A stretch of DNA of 14,179 bases from Bacillota bacterium (lineage in GTDB: Bacteria; Bacillota; Clostridia; Oscillospirales; Oscillospiraceae): positions 1 through 14,179 of the forward strand of contig JAEXWS010000093.1 of the NCBI GenBank assembly GCA_023406225.1, given 5' to 3'. Below are positions 1 to 6,376 of the stretch, piece by piece (position 1 is the stretch's first letter; every line of letters starts with the position of its first letter). The notes beneath the pieces were generated by a model, which made no database searches, had not been told where the DNA came from, and saw only the letters and a list, made by a program, of their open reading frames with translations. Made by a program: the position numbers and the translations under genes.

Positions 1-50
1 GTTCAAAGGCAGACCGGACCGGTCTGCCTTTGAACGGCGGGGGCTTTTTA
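1..50. terminator. Perfect inverted repeat, possible bidirectional terminator
   Basis: Positions 1-17 (GTTCAAAGGCAGACCGG) are exactly complementary to 19-35, with one base between. In the hairpin, AAAGGCAGACC and GGTCTGCCTTT form the stem, so a short U-tract is available in either direction; a second run of five T lies at 46-50. It sits downstream of the leftward small-protein gene that ends at 148 and could end that transcript. The T-tracts are short and the element touches the window edge, so the role is inferred. Confidence 0.45.
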
Positions 51-147
51 AACGGCCATGCCGGCCGGCCGCGAGGGCCCGTCCCAAACTTTCAAACCGC
101 CCGCGAAATGTCCTCCAAACCGCCTGATACGGACCGCCGCCGTCCGG

Positions 148-348
148 TCAGCTTTCCCCGCCCCGTTCATGGCGCAGCCGTTTTTTGGCTTCCCCGGCGG
201 TCTCTCCATCCTTTGTCAAATACCGTTCAACAAATGCGTCCTCGACTGTGATATATCCGCCGACAACGGCTTTTTCAATTTTTTCGTATGCGCCGGAAAC
301 TTTTTTCCAAATCTTTTCGTTCACTTTTACAAGGCCGGATTTTGCCAT
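148..348 (-). CDS. Small conserved hypothetical protein, 66 aa
   Basis: A short, charged, soluble protein with no signal peptide or membrane segment. It resembles a group of small Firmicute proteins of unknown function (starting MAKSxxVKVNEKI and containing repeated GGYxxIE-type units) that I recall from memory. Two roughly 11-residue units are visible (GAYEKIEKAVV, then GGYITVEDAFV at about residues 20-41), followed by a YLTKDGETAGEAKKRL tail. The ATG at 348 is chosen because GGAGGTGAGGAGC places a strong ribosome binding site directly before it; a GTG at 357 lies inside that site. It lies about 160 bp downstream of the membrane-protein gene on the same strand and is probably co-transcribed and controlled by the divergent TetR regulator. 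No biochemical function can be assigned. Confidence 0.75.
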   Translation of the reverse strand: MAKSGLVKVNEKIWKKVSGAYEKIEKAVVGGYITVEDAFVERYLTKDGETAGEAKKRLRHERGGES

Positions 349-508
349 GCTCCTCACCTCCGCTTTCCTCCGCCGTCATGATCCCGGGAAAAACACGAGC
401 AGATACGCGCCCGCCGGGGCGGCCGCCCCATCCGCCATGACAAAGCGCGGCGCAGGCCGCCTTTTTCCCCTGTCCCTGAAACGGCGGCGGGCACATACCC
501 TTTGGCGC

Positions 509-880
509 TCATTCCCGAATGCCTTTGGAAAGAGGTATCAAAAACAGCAAAGCCGCGATCCCCGCAAGCCCGATCACGATCCCGGCGGTCATCCTGCCCC
601 ATACCATGCTGAAACACATTCCAACGCCCAGGGCCAGCGCGCCGGAGGCGCCCGCGGCAACGGTCAAAACGGTTTTCCCGGACAGTTTCACAGGGGCCTT
701 GCGTTCCATTTTCCGCCACACGGCCAGCGTGATCAATCCCAGCAAAACACCCACGCAGCCGAACACGATCCCCGGTTCGAATGCGTTCCATTCGGGGATC
801 AGCGCCATACACATCCCGAGTGCAAACAGCACGCCGCCCGTCGTTCCCAATACCATTGCAACAAAACTGCTTTTCTTCAT
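509..880 (-). CDS. Four-helix integral membrane protein, 123 aa
   Basis: A small hydrophobic protein with predicted transmembrane segments at about residues 7-27, 35-54, 70-93 and 98-117 and a basic central loop (WRKMERKAPVKLSGKT). The halves look like a duplication: LGMCM...GIVFG in the first matches VGMCF...GIVIG in the second. I recall similar proteins as common Clostridia hypotheticals next to TetR regulators; no enzymatic or transport motif is visible. The ATG at 880 is preceded by GAGGTGA at a 5-nt spacing; the GTG at 889 lies inside that site and is rejected. It is the first gene leftward from the shared promoter region with the TetR gene, so it is the likely main target of that repressor. 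It may serve in membrane stress or as a small exporter component, but this is only inference. Confidence 0.8.
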   Translation of the reverse strand: MKKSSFVAMVLGTTGGVLFALGMCMALIPEWNAFEPGIVFGCVGVLLGLITLAVWRKMERKAPVKLSGKTVLTVAAGASGALALGVGMCFSMVWGRMTAGIVIGLAGIAALLFLIPLSKGIRE

Positions 881-901
881 TGGAATCACCTCATTTTTAA
901 T

Positions 902-923
902 TAAAACAACAGTTGTTGTTTTA
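902..923. promoter_or_regulatory. Palindromic operator between divergent genes
   Basis: Arms TAAAACAACA and TGTTGTTTTA are perfectly complementary around a central GT. The palindrome overlaps the -35 element of the rightward promoter and lies just downstream of the -10 of the leftward promoter. A dimeric TetR-family repressor bound here could silence both directions. Binding by the adjacent regulator is inferred from position and symmetry. Confidence 0.7.
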
Positions 924-941
924 TTCTAAACAGAGTATACT
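913..941 (+). promoter_or_regulatory. Promoter of the TetR-family gene
   Basis: TTGTTG at 913-918 and TATACT at 936-941 are separated by 17 bp, a good sigma-A-type promoter reading toward the regulator at 1008. Its -35 lies inside the palindrome, which predicts autorepression. Confidence 0.65.
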
Positions 942-950
942 GGCTGTAAG
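923..950 (-). promoter_or_regulatory. Promoter of the leftward membrane-protein operon
   Basis: On the minus strand CTTACA (945-950) and TAGAAT (923-928) are separated by 16 bp, with the start expected close to 916, inside the palindrome. The -35 match is modest. Confidence 0.5.
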
Positions 951-1007
951 ATATAAAAACAATCATCAATCCCTTCACGAATGTTGGAATAATGAGGAAC
1001 GGCAAAC

Positions 1008-1538
1008 ATGAACACCAAAAACAATCAGCGGCGGCGCGCCTCCATTGAACGGATCGAAAAAACCTTTGTGGAACTGCTGGAGACAAAAGAATTATCGGAA
1101 ATCAGCGTCTCCGACCTGTGCAAGCGGTGCGGATTGAACCGCAGCACCTTTTATGCAAACTACGCGGACATTTACGAACTCGCCGGTCAAATCAAAACGG
1201 ATCTGGAAAAGCAGGTGTTTCGCTTATATGAAAAAGAGATGACGGAAAAATTCAACAGCAACGACTATCTGCGGCTGTTCCGCCACATGAAGGACCATCA
1301 GCTTTTTTACAAAACTTATTTCAAACTGGGCTATGATGCGCAGCATCCCGTCAAACTGTATGACACCGCGCAGGCCGCGCAGGATTTTGATAATAGGCAT
1401 ATCGGCTACCACATCGCATTTTTCCAAAGCGGTTTTAATGCGATCGTAAAAATGTGGCTTTCCGGCGGGTGCCGGGAAACGCCGGAGGAGATGGAGGAGA
1501 TCCTCCTCAGCGAATACCGGGGGCGCTCAAAGCAATAA
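1008..1538 (+). CDS. TetR/AcrR-family transcriptional regulator, 176 aa
   Basis: A DNA-binding repressor of the TetR superfamily. The N-terminal three-helix domain spans about residues 9-56. The helix-turn-helix includes ISVSDLCKRCGLNRSTFYANY, in which the NRSTFYxxY recognition-helix signature is typical. The C-terminal ligand/dimerisation domain (about 60-170) resembles the short TetR C-domains common in Firmicutes and gives no clue to the ligand. The ATG at 1008 has GAGGAA 8 nt upstream. It is transcribed away from the two small genes at 509-880 and 148-348, with a palindrome between. It ends near a strong bidirectional terminator shared with the convergent symporter gene. Family assignment is firm; targets are inferred from layout. 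Confidence 0.93.
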   Translation: MNTKNNQRRRASIERIEKTFVELLETKELSEISVSDLCKRCGLNRSTFYANYADIYELAGQIKTDLEKQVFRLYEKEMTEKFNSNDYLRLFRHMKDHQLFYKTYFKLGYDAQHPVKLYDTAQAAQDFDNRHIGYHIAFFQSGFNAIVKMWLSGGCRETPEEMEEILLSEYRGRSKQ

Positions 1539-1638
1539 AAACAGGTGGGGCTCGATCCCCTCCCCGCTTCCCAGGCCCGCGCCCGGCCGCGATGGACCGG
1601 GCGGCTTCAGGGATATGGACCGCCCTTGCGCCAAACGC

Positions 1639-1680
1639 AAAAAAGCGCCCGCCTCATTCAAACGAGGCGGGCGCTTTTTT
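1639..1680. terminator. Bidirectional intrinsic terminator
   Basis: GCGCCCGCCTC (1645-1655) pairs perfectly with GAGGCGGGCGC (1664-1674) around an 8-nt loop. Six A precede it and six T follow, so it works in both directions, ending the TetR transcript and the convergent symporter transcript (stop at 1688). Confidence 0.92.
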
Positions 1681-1687
1681 AAATGGT

Positions 1688-2932
1688 TTACTCCGCAACC
1701 ACTTTGGCCGCGGGCGCCTGGGCGCTCTTTTTCCTGCCGGTGAGGGCGTCCATCAGGACGGCGATGGCGCCGTCGCCGGTGACGTTGCAGGCGGTGCCGA
1801 AGCTGTCCTGGGCGATATACAGGGCGATCATCAGTCCGCACATGGTCTCGTCAAAGCCCAGCATGGACTGCAGGATGCCCAGGGCGGCCATCACGGCGCC
1901 GCCGGGAACGCCGGGAGCGGCGACCATGGTGATGCCCAGCATCAGGATAAACGGGAACATCTGGGCGAAGGAGATGCTCTGACCCATCATCATCATGACG
2001 GCGATGGCGCAGCTTGTCAGGGTGATGGTGGAGCCGGAGAGGTGGATGGTGGCGCACAGGGGGCACACAAACTCCGCGATGGCGGCGGAAACGCCGTTTT
2101 TCTTCGTGCACTCCACGGTGACGGGAATGGTGGCGGCGGAGGACTGGGTGCCGATGGCGGTGGTATAGGCGGGGATCATGTTTTTGATGAGGCCCAGGGG
2201 GCTCTTCTTGGAGGCGGTGCCCGCGATGACGTACTGCACCACCAGAATGGTCAGGTGCAGCACCAGGATCACGGCAAAGACCTTGACGAAGGAGGTCATC
2301 AGCTCAACGATGGTGCCGGCATAGGCCAGCTTTGCAAAGATGCCGTACACATGGAAGGGCAGCAGGGGGATGACGACGCCCGCCACCAGCTTGCTGATGA
2401 TCTCGGAGAAGTCGTTCATGGCGCCCTTGAGCGTCACGTTTTTGATGACGGCCATGCCCAGGCCCAGGATGAAGGCGATCAAAAGGGCGCTCATAACGCC
2501 CATGATGGGGGGCATCTCAATGGTGAACAGGCCGCTCACCACGGTCTCCTCCGCGTTCTCCGCGTCGGCCATGAACATGTCGGCATGGACCAGCATGGGG
2601 AACAGGGCCATATCCACCGCGAACGCCAGGGAGCCGGCGATGACGGTGGAGAGGTAGGCGATGCCGGTGGTCTGCGCCAGGGTCTTGCCGGCCCCCGCCC
2701 CCAGGTCCGCGATGCCGGGAGCCACGAAGCCGATGATGATCAAGGGAATGACAAAGTTCAGGAAATTGCCGAAGATGCTGTTGTAAGTGGCGCCGATGCG
2801 GATGATGAGCTCACCGACATTCACTTTGCCAACATAGCCGATGTGCGGGGCAAGAAAGCCCACGATCACGCCCAGCGCGATGGCGATGAGCAGTTTGGGC
2901 AGCAAGCCCAGCTTTTTCTTTTGCTTTTCCAT
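1688..2932 (-). CDS. Amino acid:cation symporter (DAACS family), probably neutral amino acids
   Basis: A 414-residue secondary transporter of the sodium:dicarboxylate symporter family (GltPh/SstT type), normal in length. Family landmarks are the HP1 motif TQSSAATIPVT (about 262-272), the TM7 segment PLCATIHLSGS (291-301), the HP2 motif APGVPGG (339-345) and the TM8 segment from D376 (QDSFGTACNVTGD). In TM8 the Asp (376), Thr (380), Asn (383) and Asp (387) of the family are kept, but the Arg that binds the side-chain carboxylate of glutamate or aspartate (Arg397 in GltPh) is Gly379. The TM7 NMDGT cation motif reads HLSGS. This argues against an acidic substrate. The gene directly follows threonine ammonia-lyase (61 bp apart), so threonine or serine uptake for deamination is the best inference. 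An in-frame TGA just upstream rules out an earlier start; see the hairpin entry for its distant ribosome binding site. Confidence 0.9.
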   Translation of the reverse strand: MEKQKKKLGLLPKLLIAIALGVIVGFLAPHIGYVGKVNVGELIIRIGATYNSIFGNFLNFVIPLIIIGFVAPGIADLGAGAGKTLAQTTGIAYLSTVIAGSLAFAVDMALFPMLVHADMFMADAENAEETVVSGLFTIEMPPIMGVMSALLIAFILGLGMAVIKNVTLKGAMNDFSEIISKLVAGVVIPLLPFHVYGIFAKLAYAGTIVELMTSFVKVFAVILVLHLTILVVQYVIAGTASKKSPLGLIKNMIPAYTTAIGTQSSAATIPVTVECTKKNGVSAAIAEFVCPLCATIHLSGSTITLTSCAIAVMMMMGQSISFAQMFPFILMLGITMVAAPGVPGGAVMAALGILQSMLGFDETMCGLMIALYIAQDSFGTACNVTGDGAIAVLMDALTGRKKSAQAPAAKVVAE

Positions 2933-2942
2933 TTCTTTTGCA

Positions 2943-2972
2943 GGCCCCGGCTCTCTCCGGGGTCCCCCTCCT
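2943..2972 (-). promoter_or_regulatory. Ribosome binding site separated from the symporter start by a hairpin
   Basis: Read on the minus strand, AGGAGG (2967-2972) is 34 nt before the ATG at 2932, too far for normal initiation. Between them CCGGGG/CCCCGG arms (2957-2962 with 2945-2950, extended by G-U and G-C pairs to 2943/2964) form a stem with a 6-nt loop. Folding it leaves about 12 nt between the ribosome binding site and the ATG. It may tune symporter translation relative to the upstream dehydratase or be a processing site. Confidence 0.5.
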
Positions 2973-2993
2973 CATATTTATTGATTGCCGGAT

Positions 2994-4187
2994 TTATTTC
3001 TCCAGCAAAGAATACCCTTTTGTGGTCAGCGCCTCCCCGATCTGCGCCACGTGGGCGGCGTTGCGGGTCTCCAGCACCATGGAGACGATGCAGGCGCTCA
3101 CGTCGGAGTGCTTATCCTCCCGGGCGTGGTTGATGCTGACAATGTTCGCGCCGGTCTCGGACACCACCTGCAAAAGCTGGATCAGGCTGCCGGGCTTGTC
3201 GGCTACCTTGGTGGTGAGCTCCGCGATGCGGCCCGCCTTGGACAGGCCCTTGGTGATGACGCGGGAGAGCGTGGTCACGTCCACGTTGCCGCCGGAGACC
3301 ACGCACACGGTCTTTTTGGCGGAGGTGTCCACCTTACCGAACATGCAGGCGGCCACAGGCGTCGCGCCCGCGCCCTCGGCCACGGTTTTCTGGCTCTCCA
3401 TCAGCGCCAGGATGGCGGCGGCGATCTCGTCCTCGCTGACGGTGACGATCTCATCCACATACTTCTGGCACAGCTCGAAGGTCAGGCTGCCGGGGGTGAG
3501 GACATGGATGCCGTCGGCGATCGTGTCCCCGTCCGGGACGGTGGTGATCTGCCCCGCCGCGCGGGAGGCGTACATGGAGGCCACGCTGGCCGCCTGGACG
3601 CCGATGACCCTGCAGGAGGGCTTCAGGCTCTTCACCGCGAAGGCGATGCCGCTGATGAGCCCGCCGCCGCCGATGGGGCAGACCACCTGCTCCACGTCGG
3701 CCAGCTGCTCCAGGATCTCCAGGCCGATGGTGCCCTGGCCCGCGATGACATAGGGATCGTTGAAGGGATGGGCGAAGGTGTAGCCCTCTTCCTTGGAGAG
3801 GCGGGCGGCCTCCCTGGCGGCGTCGTCATACACGCCGGGGACCAGCACCACCTCCGCGCCGTAGCCCTTTGTGGCCTCCACCTTGCTGATGGGGGCGCCC
3901 GCGGGCATGCAGATGATGGACTTGATGCCCAGCTTCGTGGCGGACAGGGCGATGCCCTGGGCATGGTTGCCGGCGGAGCAGGCGATGACGCCGTGCCTGG
4001 CCTCCTCCGGCGTCAGGGAGCGGATCTTGTTGTAAGCGCCCCGGAGCTTGAACGCGCCGGTGAGCTGCAGGTTCTCCGCCTTGATATACAGGTTGTCGCC
4101 GATCTTGGGCGCGCTTTCCAGCGGTGTGCGGCGGGCGATGCCCCGCAGGGCCGCCTGGGCCTCCTGGATCATTTCCAATGTCAGCAT
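2994..4187 (-). CDS. ilvA: Threonine ammonia-lyase with C-terminal ACT domain
   Basis: A PLP-dependent cytosolic enzyme that deaminates threonine to 2-oxobutyrate and ammonia (often also serine to pyruvate), 397 aa. The PLP lysine is Lys47 in TGAFKLRGAYNKI. The substrate loop SAGNHAQG is at about 71-78, the glycine-rich phosphate loop GGGGL at 173-177, and SGGN near 298 closes the cofactor site. Residues from about 322 form one ACT domain (KVADKPGSLIQLLQVVSETGANIVSI is visible in two parts), as in the roughly 400-residue form, shorter than the two-ACT biosynthetic IlvA. Two adjacent ATGs exist; the one at 4187 is preferred because GGAGG lies 6 nt upstream, against 3 nt for 4190. It leads an operon with the symporter and has a near-consensus promoter. 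No other branched-chain genes are near, so a catabolic (tdcB-like) role is likely. Confidence 0.94.
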   Translation of the reverse strand: MLTLEMIQEAQAALRGIARRTPLESAPKIGDNLYIKAENLQLTGAFKLRGAYNKIRSLTPEEARHGVIACSAGNHAQGIALSATKLGIKSIICMPAGAPISKVEATKGYGAEVVLVPGVYDDAAREAARLSKEEGYTFAHPFNDPYVIAGQGTIGLEILEQLADVEQVVCPIGGGGLISGIAFAVKSLKPSCRVIGVQAASVASMYASRAAGQITTVPDGDTIADGIHVLTPGSLTFELCQKYVDEIVTVSEDEIAAAILALMESQKTVAEGAGATPVAACMFGKVDTSAKKTVCVVSGGNVDVTTLSRVITKGLSKAGRIAELTTKVADKPGSLIQLLQVVSETGANIVSINHAREDKHSDVSACIVSMVLETRNAAHVAQIGEALTTKGYSLLEK

Positions 4188-4328
4188 CATGGACCTCCCG
4201 ATTATTCTTTCTTCCTCCGCGCCATTTCATGTCCGCGGCCGCCGGGGACGCCGGTTTTCTGCGTGTTTTCATGCATGTCTTTTTATGGAAGACATTTGCA
4301 AAGCGTTTTGTCCTCGTCTTTCGACACG

Positions 4329-4357
4329 ATTATATGTCAGTCCCTTTTCAAAAACAA
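4329..4357 (-). promoter_or_regulatory. Promoter of the ilvA-symporter operon
   Basis: On the minus strand TTGTTT (4352-4357) and a consensus TATAAT (4329-4334) are separated by exactly 17 bp. Transcription should start near 4322, leaving a leader of about 135 nt. Confidence 0.75.
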
Positions 4358-4459
4358 TGCACAATTCCCCCAAATGTTCCCACTGTAAATACGTCTTAAT
4401 GACGAAATGTCCTCCACTCAAAGATATTTCATATTTCCCCCGCGTGCATTCCCCACAGG

Positions 4460-4498
4460 CGGGAGCCGGCGTTCACTTTTTTTGAATGCTGTCTCCCG
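4460..4498. repeat. Long imperfect inverted repeat in non-coding DNA
   Basis: Bases 4460-4475 pair with 4483-4498 around a 7-nt C/T-rich loop: 15 pairs including two G-U wobbles, plus one C/T mismatch. No T-tract follows the stem on the plus strand, so it is not a plain terminator. It lies upstream of both divergent promoters and could be part of a small RNA or a protein-binding site. Confidence 0.55.
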
Positions 4499-4614
4499 GC
4501 AAAATCGTTTTTCTTTTCACGATCCAACAGAAATTGAAACGATTACTCCCATTGCATTTGTAGGAAATGGCAAATCATGTGAAGAAATTGTAAAATTTTT
4601 ATCCACTTTTGCGC

Positions 4615-4643
4615 TTTACGGTGTTAAAAAAAGCGCCTAAGAT
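4615..4643 (+). promoter_or_regulatory. Promoter of the dipeptidase gene
   Basis: TTTACG (4615-4620) and TAAGAT (4638-4643) are 17 bp apart and give a start about 40 nt before the ATG at 4692. A GCGCTTT/AAAGCGC inverted repeat (4611-4617 with 4630-4636) embraces the -35 and spacer and could be an operator. A small GTCCCA/TGGGAC stem (4645-4662) lies at the expected start. Confidence 0.55.
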
Positions 4644-4691
4644 AGTCCCAATACAGTGGGACGGCCCACAATAAAAAAAGGAGGAACGAGT

Positions 4692-6299
4692 ATGCGAGGG
4701 AAATGGAAACGGGTCGCTGCGGCGGCGCTTTGTACGGCGCTGCTGTCCGCCACCAGCGTCGCTTTTGCGGCGGGCACGCAGCCGTCTGGTCAGAAGACCA
4801 TGGACAGTGAGGCGATGTATCAATATATTCTGTCTGAGTTTACCGCATTCAACAAAACCCCCCGGGGGTCCGGCCACACGGACGCCGCCAGCGACTACCT
4901 CTACAAGTGGGGCACGGACCACGGCTTCGCCTCTCAGCAGGACGCGGTGGGCAACGTCCGCTGGGAAGTTCCCGCCACAGCGGGCTATGAGAAAGCGCCG
5001 CTGACCATCCTGCAGGCCCATATGGACATGGTCACGGTCTGCGACGACGGCCGCGACATGCTCACCTCCCCCATCGCGGTGGTGGAGCACAAGGACCGGG
5101 GCATTATCACCTCCGACGGCCACACCAGCCTGGGCAGCGACGACGGCATCGGCGTCGCCACCGCCATGTACCTCTCCACCAGCAAGGAATACACCCACGG
5201 GCCCCTGCGGGTGATCATCACCATCAACGAAGAGGGCGGCGAGCCCTCCGGCACCGGCAACATGGATCATGCCTGGGCCGCCGACGCGCAGTATATGGTG
5301 AACATCGACTCCGAGGATTACGCCACCTGCACCGTGGCCGCCTGTGGGTTCGCGTCGTACAAGTACAATGTGCCCCTTACCAGCGAGACGACCGCCGCGG
5401 GCAAGACCGCCTATCGGATCGACCTCTCCGGCCTGAAGGGCGGGCACTCCGGCGTGGACATCGATAAAAACCGCGCCAACGCCATCAAGGCCGTGGATTA
5501 CTGCATGGCCTGGGCCAAATACAACGGCATCGACGTTCAGATCGCGTCCTTCACCGGCGGCACCGGCTCCACGGGCATCCCGTCCCTGGCCTCCGCCACG
5601 GTGGTCTTCTCCTCCCAGTACGAAAAGCAGTTCAAGGACGAAATGGCCCAGACCATCAAGATGTTCGGAGCGCAGTATGACCGCACGGAGGCCGGATACG
5701 CCTTCACCTGCGCAAAGACCGCCCTGCCCAAAACGGTCCTGACCAAGGACTGCTCCGCCACGGTCATCGACCTGGTGGCCTCCCTGGAGGACGGCGTCAA
5801 CACCATCAGCCAGCGCTACGAGGGCATCACTGAGACGTCCTTCAACCTGGGCACCATTTCCGTGATGGCGGGCGAGCCGTCCACCTCCATCTCCGTGTCC
5901 ATGCGCTGCTCCACCTACTGGCCCGTCATGCTGGCCAACATGCAGTTCCAGGCCGTGGCCAACGCCTTCGGCGTGGAGCTGGTCACCCGGGAGGGCGCCT
6001 TCGACCCCGAAAACATCAACATCGGCTGGGAGGAGAAGGAGAGCGACACCATCGCAAAGCTCTACAAGAAGGCCTTTGACACCTACACCGGAGATACCTG
6101 CGTCATCACCGCCGTCCACGGCGGGCTGGAGTGCGCGGACTTCGCCGAGTGGAACCCCAATCTCCAGATCATCTCCGTGGGTCCCACTGTGGAAAGCCCC
6201 CACTCCGTCAACGAATACGTGGAGATCGACACCATTGCCACCACCTGCGGCGCCATCGCCACGCTGTTGGGCTACCTGGCCTCCGGCGTGACCGCCTGA
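4692..6299 (+). CDS. pepD: Secreted M20C-family dipeptidase (PepD type)
   Basis: A zinc-dependent aminoacyl-histidine-type dipeptidase, 535 aa, that cleaves short peptides of broad sequence. Metal and catalytic landmarks of PepD are intact: His110 and Asp112 in LQAHMDMV, Asp150 in LGSDDGIG, Glu180/Glu181 in NEEGGE, Asp206 in NIDSED and His504 in ESPHSVNE; HGGLECADF matches the family's C-terminal HxGLEC motif. Unlike the usual cytosolic PepD of about 480-490 aa, it starts with a signal peptide: basic MRGKWKR, a hydrophobic stretch, then a likely type I cleavage site after AFA (residue 26). The start at 4692 is set by GGAGG 7 nt upstream; the GTG at 4656 lacks one. No anchor or sorting motif is visible, so it is probably released or loosely cell-associated. 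It is a single-gene unit between its own promoter and terminator. Confidence 0.92.
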   Translation: MRGKWKRVAAAALCTALLSATSVAFAAGTQPSGQKTMDSEAMYQYILSEFTAFNKTPRGSGHTDAASDYLYKWGTDHGFASQQDAVGNVRWEVPATAGYEKAPLTILQAHMDMVTVCDDGRDMLTSPIAVVEHKDRGIITSDGHTSLGSDDGIGVATAMYLSTSKEYTHGPLRVIITINEEGGEPSGTGNMDHAWAADAQYMVNIDSEDYATCTVAACGFASYKYNVPLTSETTAAGKTAYRIDLSGLKGGHSGVDIDKNRANAIKAVDYCMAWAKYNGIDVQIASFTGGTGSTGIPSLASATVVFSSQYEKQFKDEMAQTIKMFGAQYDRTEAGYAFTCAKTALPKTVLTKDCSATVIDLVASLEDGVNTISQRYEGITETSFNLGTISVMAGEPSTSISVSMRCSTYWPVMLANMQFQAVANAFGVELVTREGAFDPENINIGWEEKESDTIAKLYKKAFDTYTGDTCVITAVHGGLECADFAEWNPNLQIISVGPTVESPHSVNEYVEIDTIATTCGAIATLLGYLASGVTA

Positions 6300-6314
6300 G
6301 CCGCCGGTGCGCCC

Positions 6315-6354
6315 GCATGAAAAAGGACAGCCGGAAGGCTGTCCTTTTTCATGC
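6315..6354. terminator. Bidirectional intrinsic terminator
   Basis: Eighteen-base arms (6315-6332 and 6337-6354) are perfectly complementary around a GGAA tetraloop; the core is GGACAGCC/GGCTGTCC flanked by five A and five T. It serves the convergent dipeptidase gene and SDR gene. Confidence 0.93.
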
Positions 6355-6376
6355 GCCGCACCAGCGGCGGGACATT

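Larger units (their letters stand above)
4188..4691. other. Non-coding divergent regulatory region
   Basis: This roughly 500-bp stretch separates leftward ilvA from rightward pepD and is visibly more AT-rich than its flanks. It contains the leftward promoter at 4329-4357, a large imperfect hairpin at 4460-4498 and the rightward promoter at 4615-4643. The predicted ilvA leader, about 135 nt, includes a 7-bp stem (ATGTCTT/AAGACAT) around 4272-4292. I see no convincing T-box, riboswitch or small protein; the open frames here lack ribosome binding sites. Confidence 0.6.

Noticed and set aside
354..514. A possible 52-residue small gene starting MSAKGYV whose ATG overlaps the stop of the membrane-protein gene
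   Set aside because: Only a weak GGGA upstream and Arg-rich random composition; it also overlaps the ribosome binding region of the 66-residue gene.
1454..3133. A 559-residue open frame on the plus strand
   Set aside because: It is antisense to the symporter, its product is His/Gly/Asp-rich low complexity, and it results from codon bias of the real minus-strand gene.
4188..4322. A T-box leader upstream of threonine ammonia-lyase
   Set aside because: The leader is too short and lacks the T-box sequence and a terminator/antiterminator pair.
2985..4388. A 467-residue open frame on the plus strand
   Set aside because: Antisense shadow of threonine ammonia-lyase with no recognisable domain.
4407..4640. 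A 77-residue open frame in the intergenic region
   Set aside because: No ribosome binding site, crosses the hairpin and promoter, and has no recognisable family.
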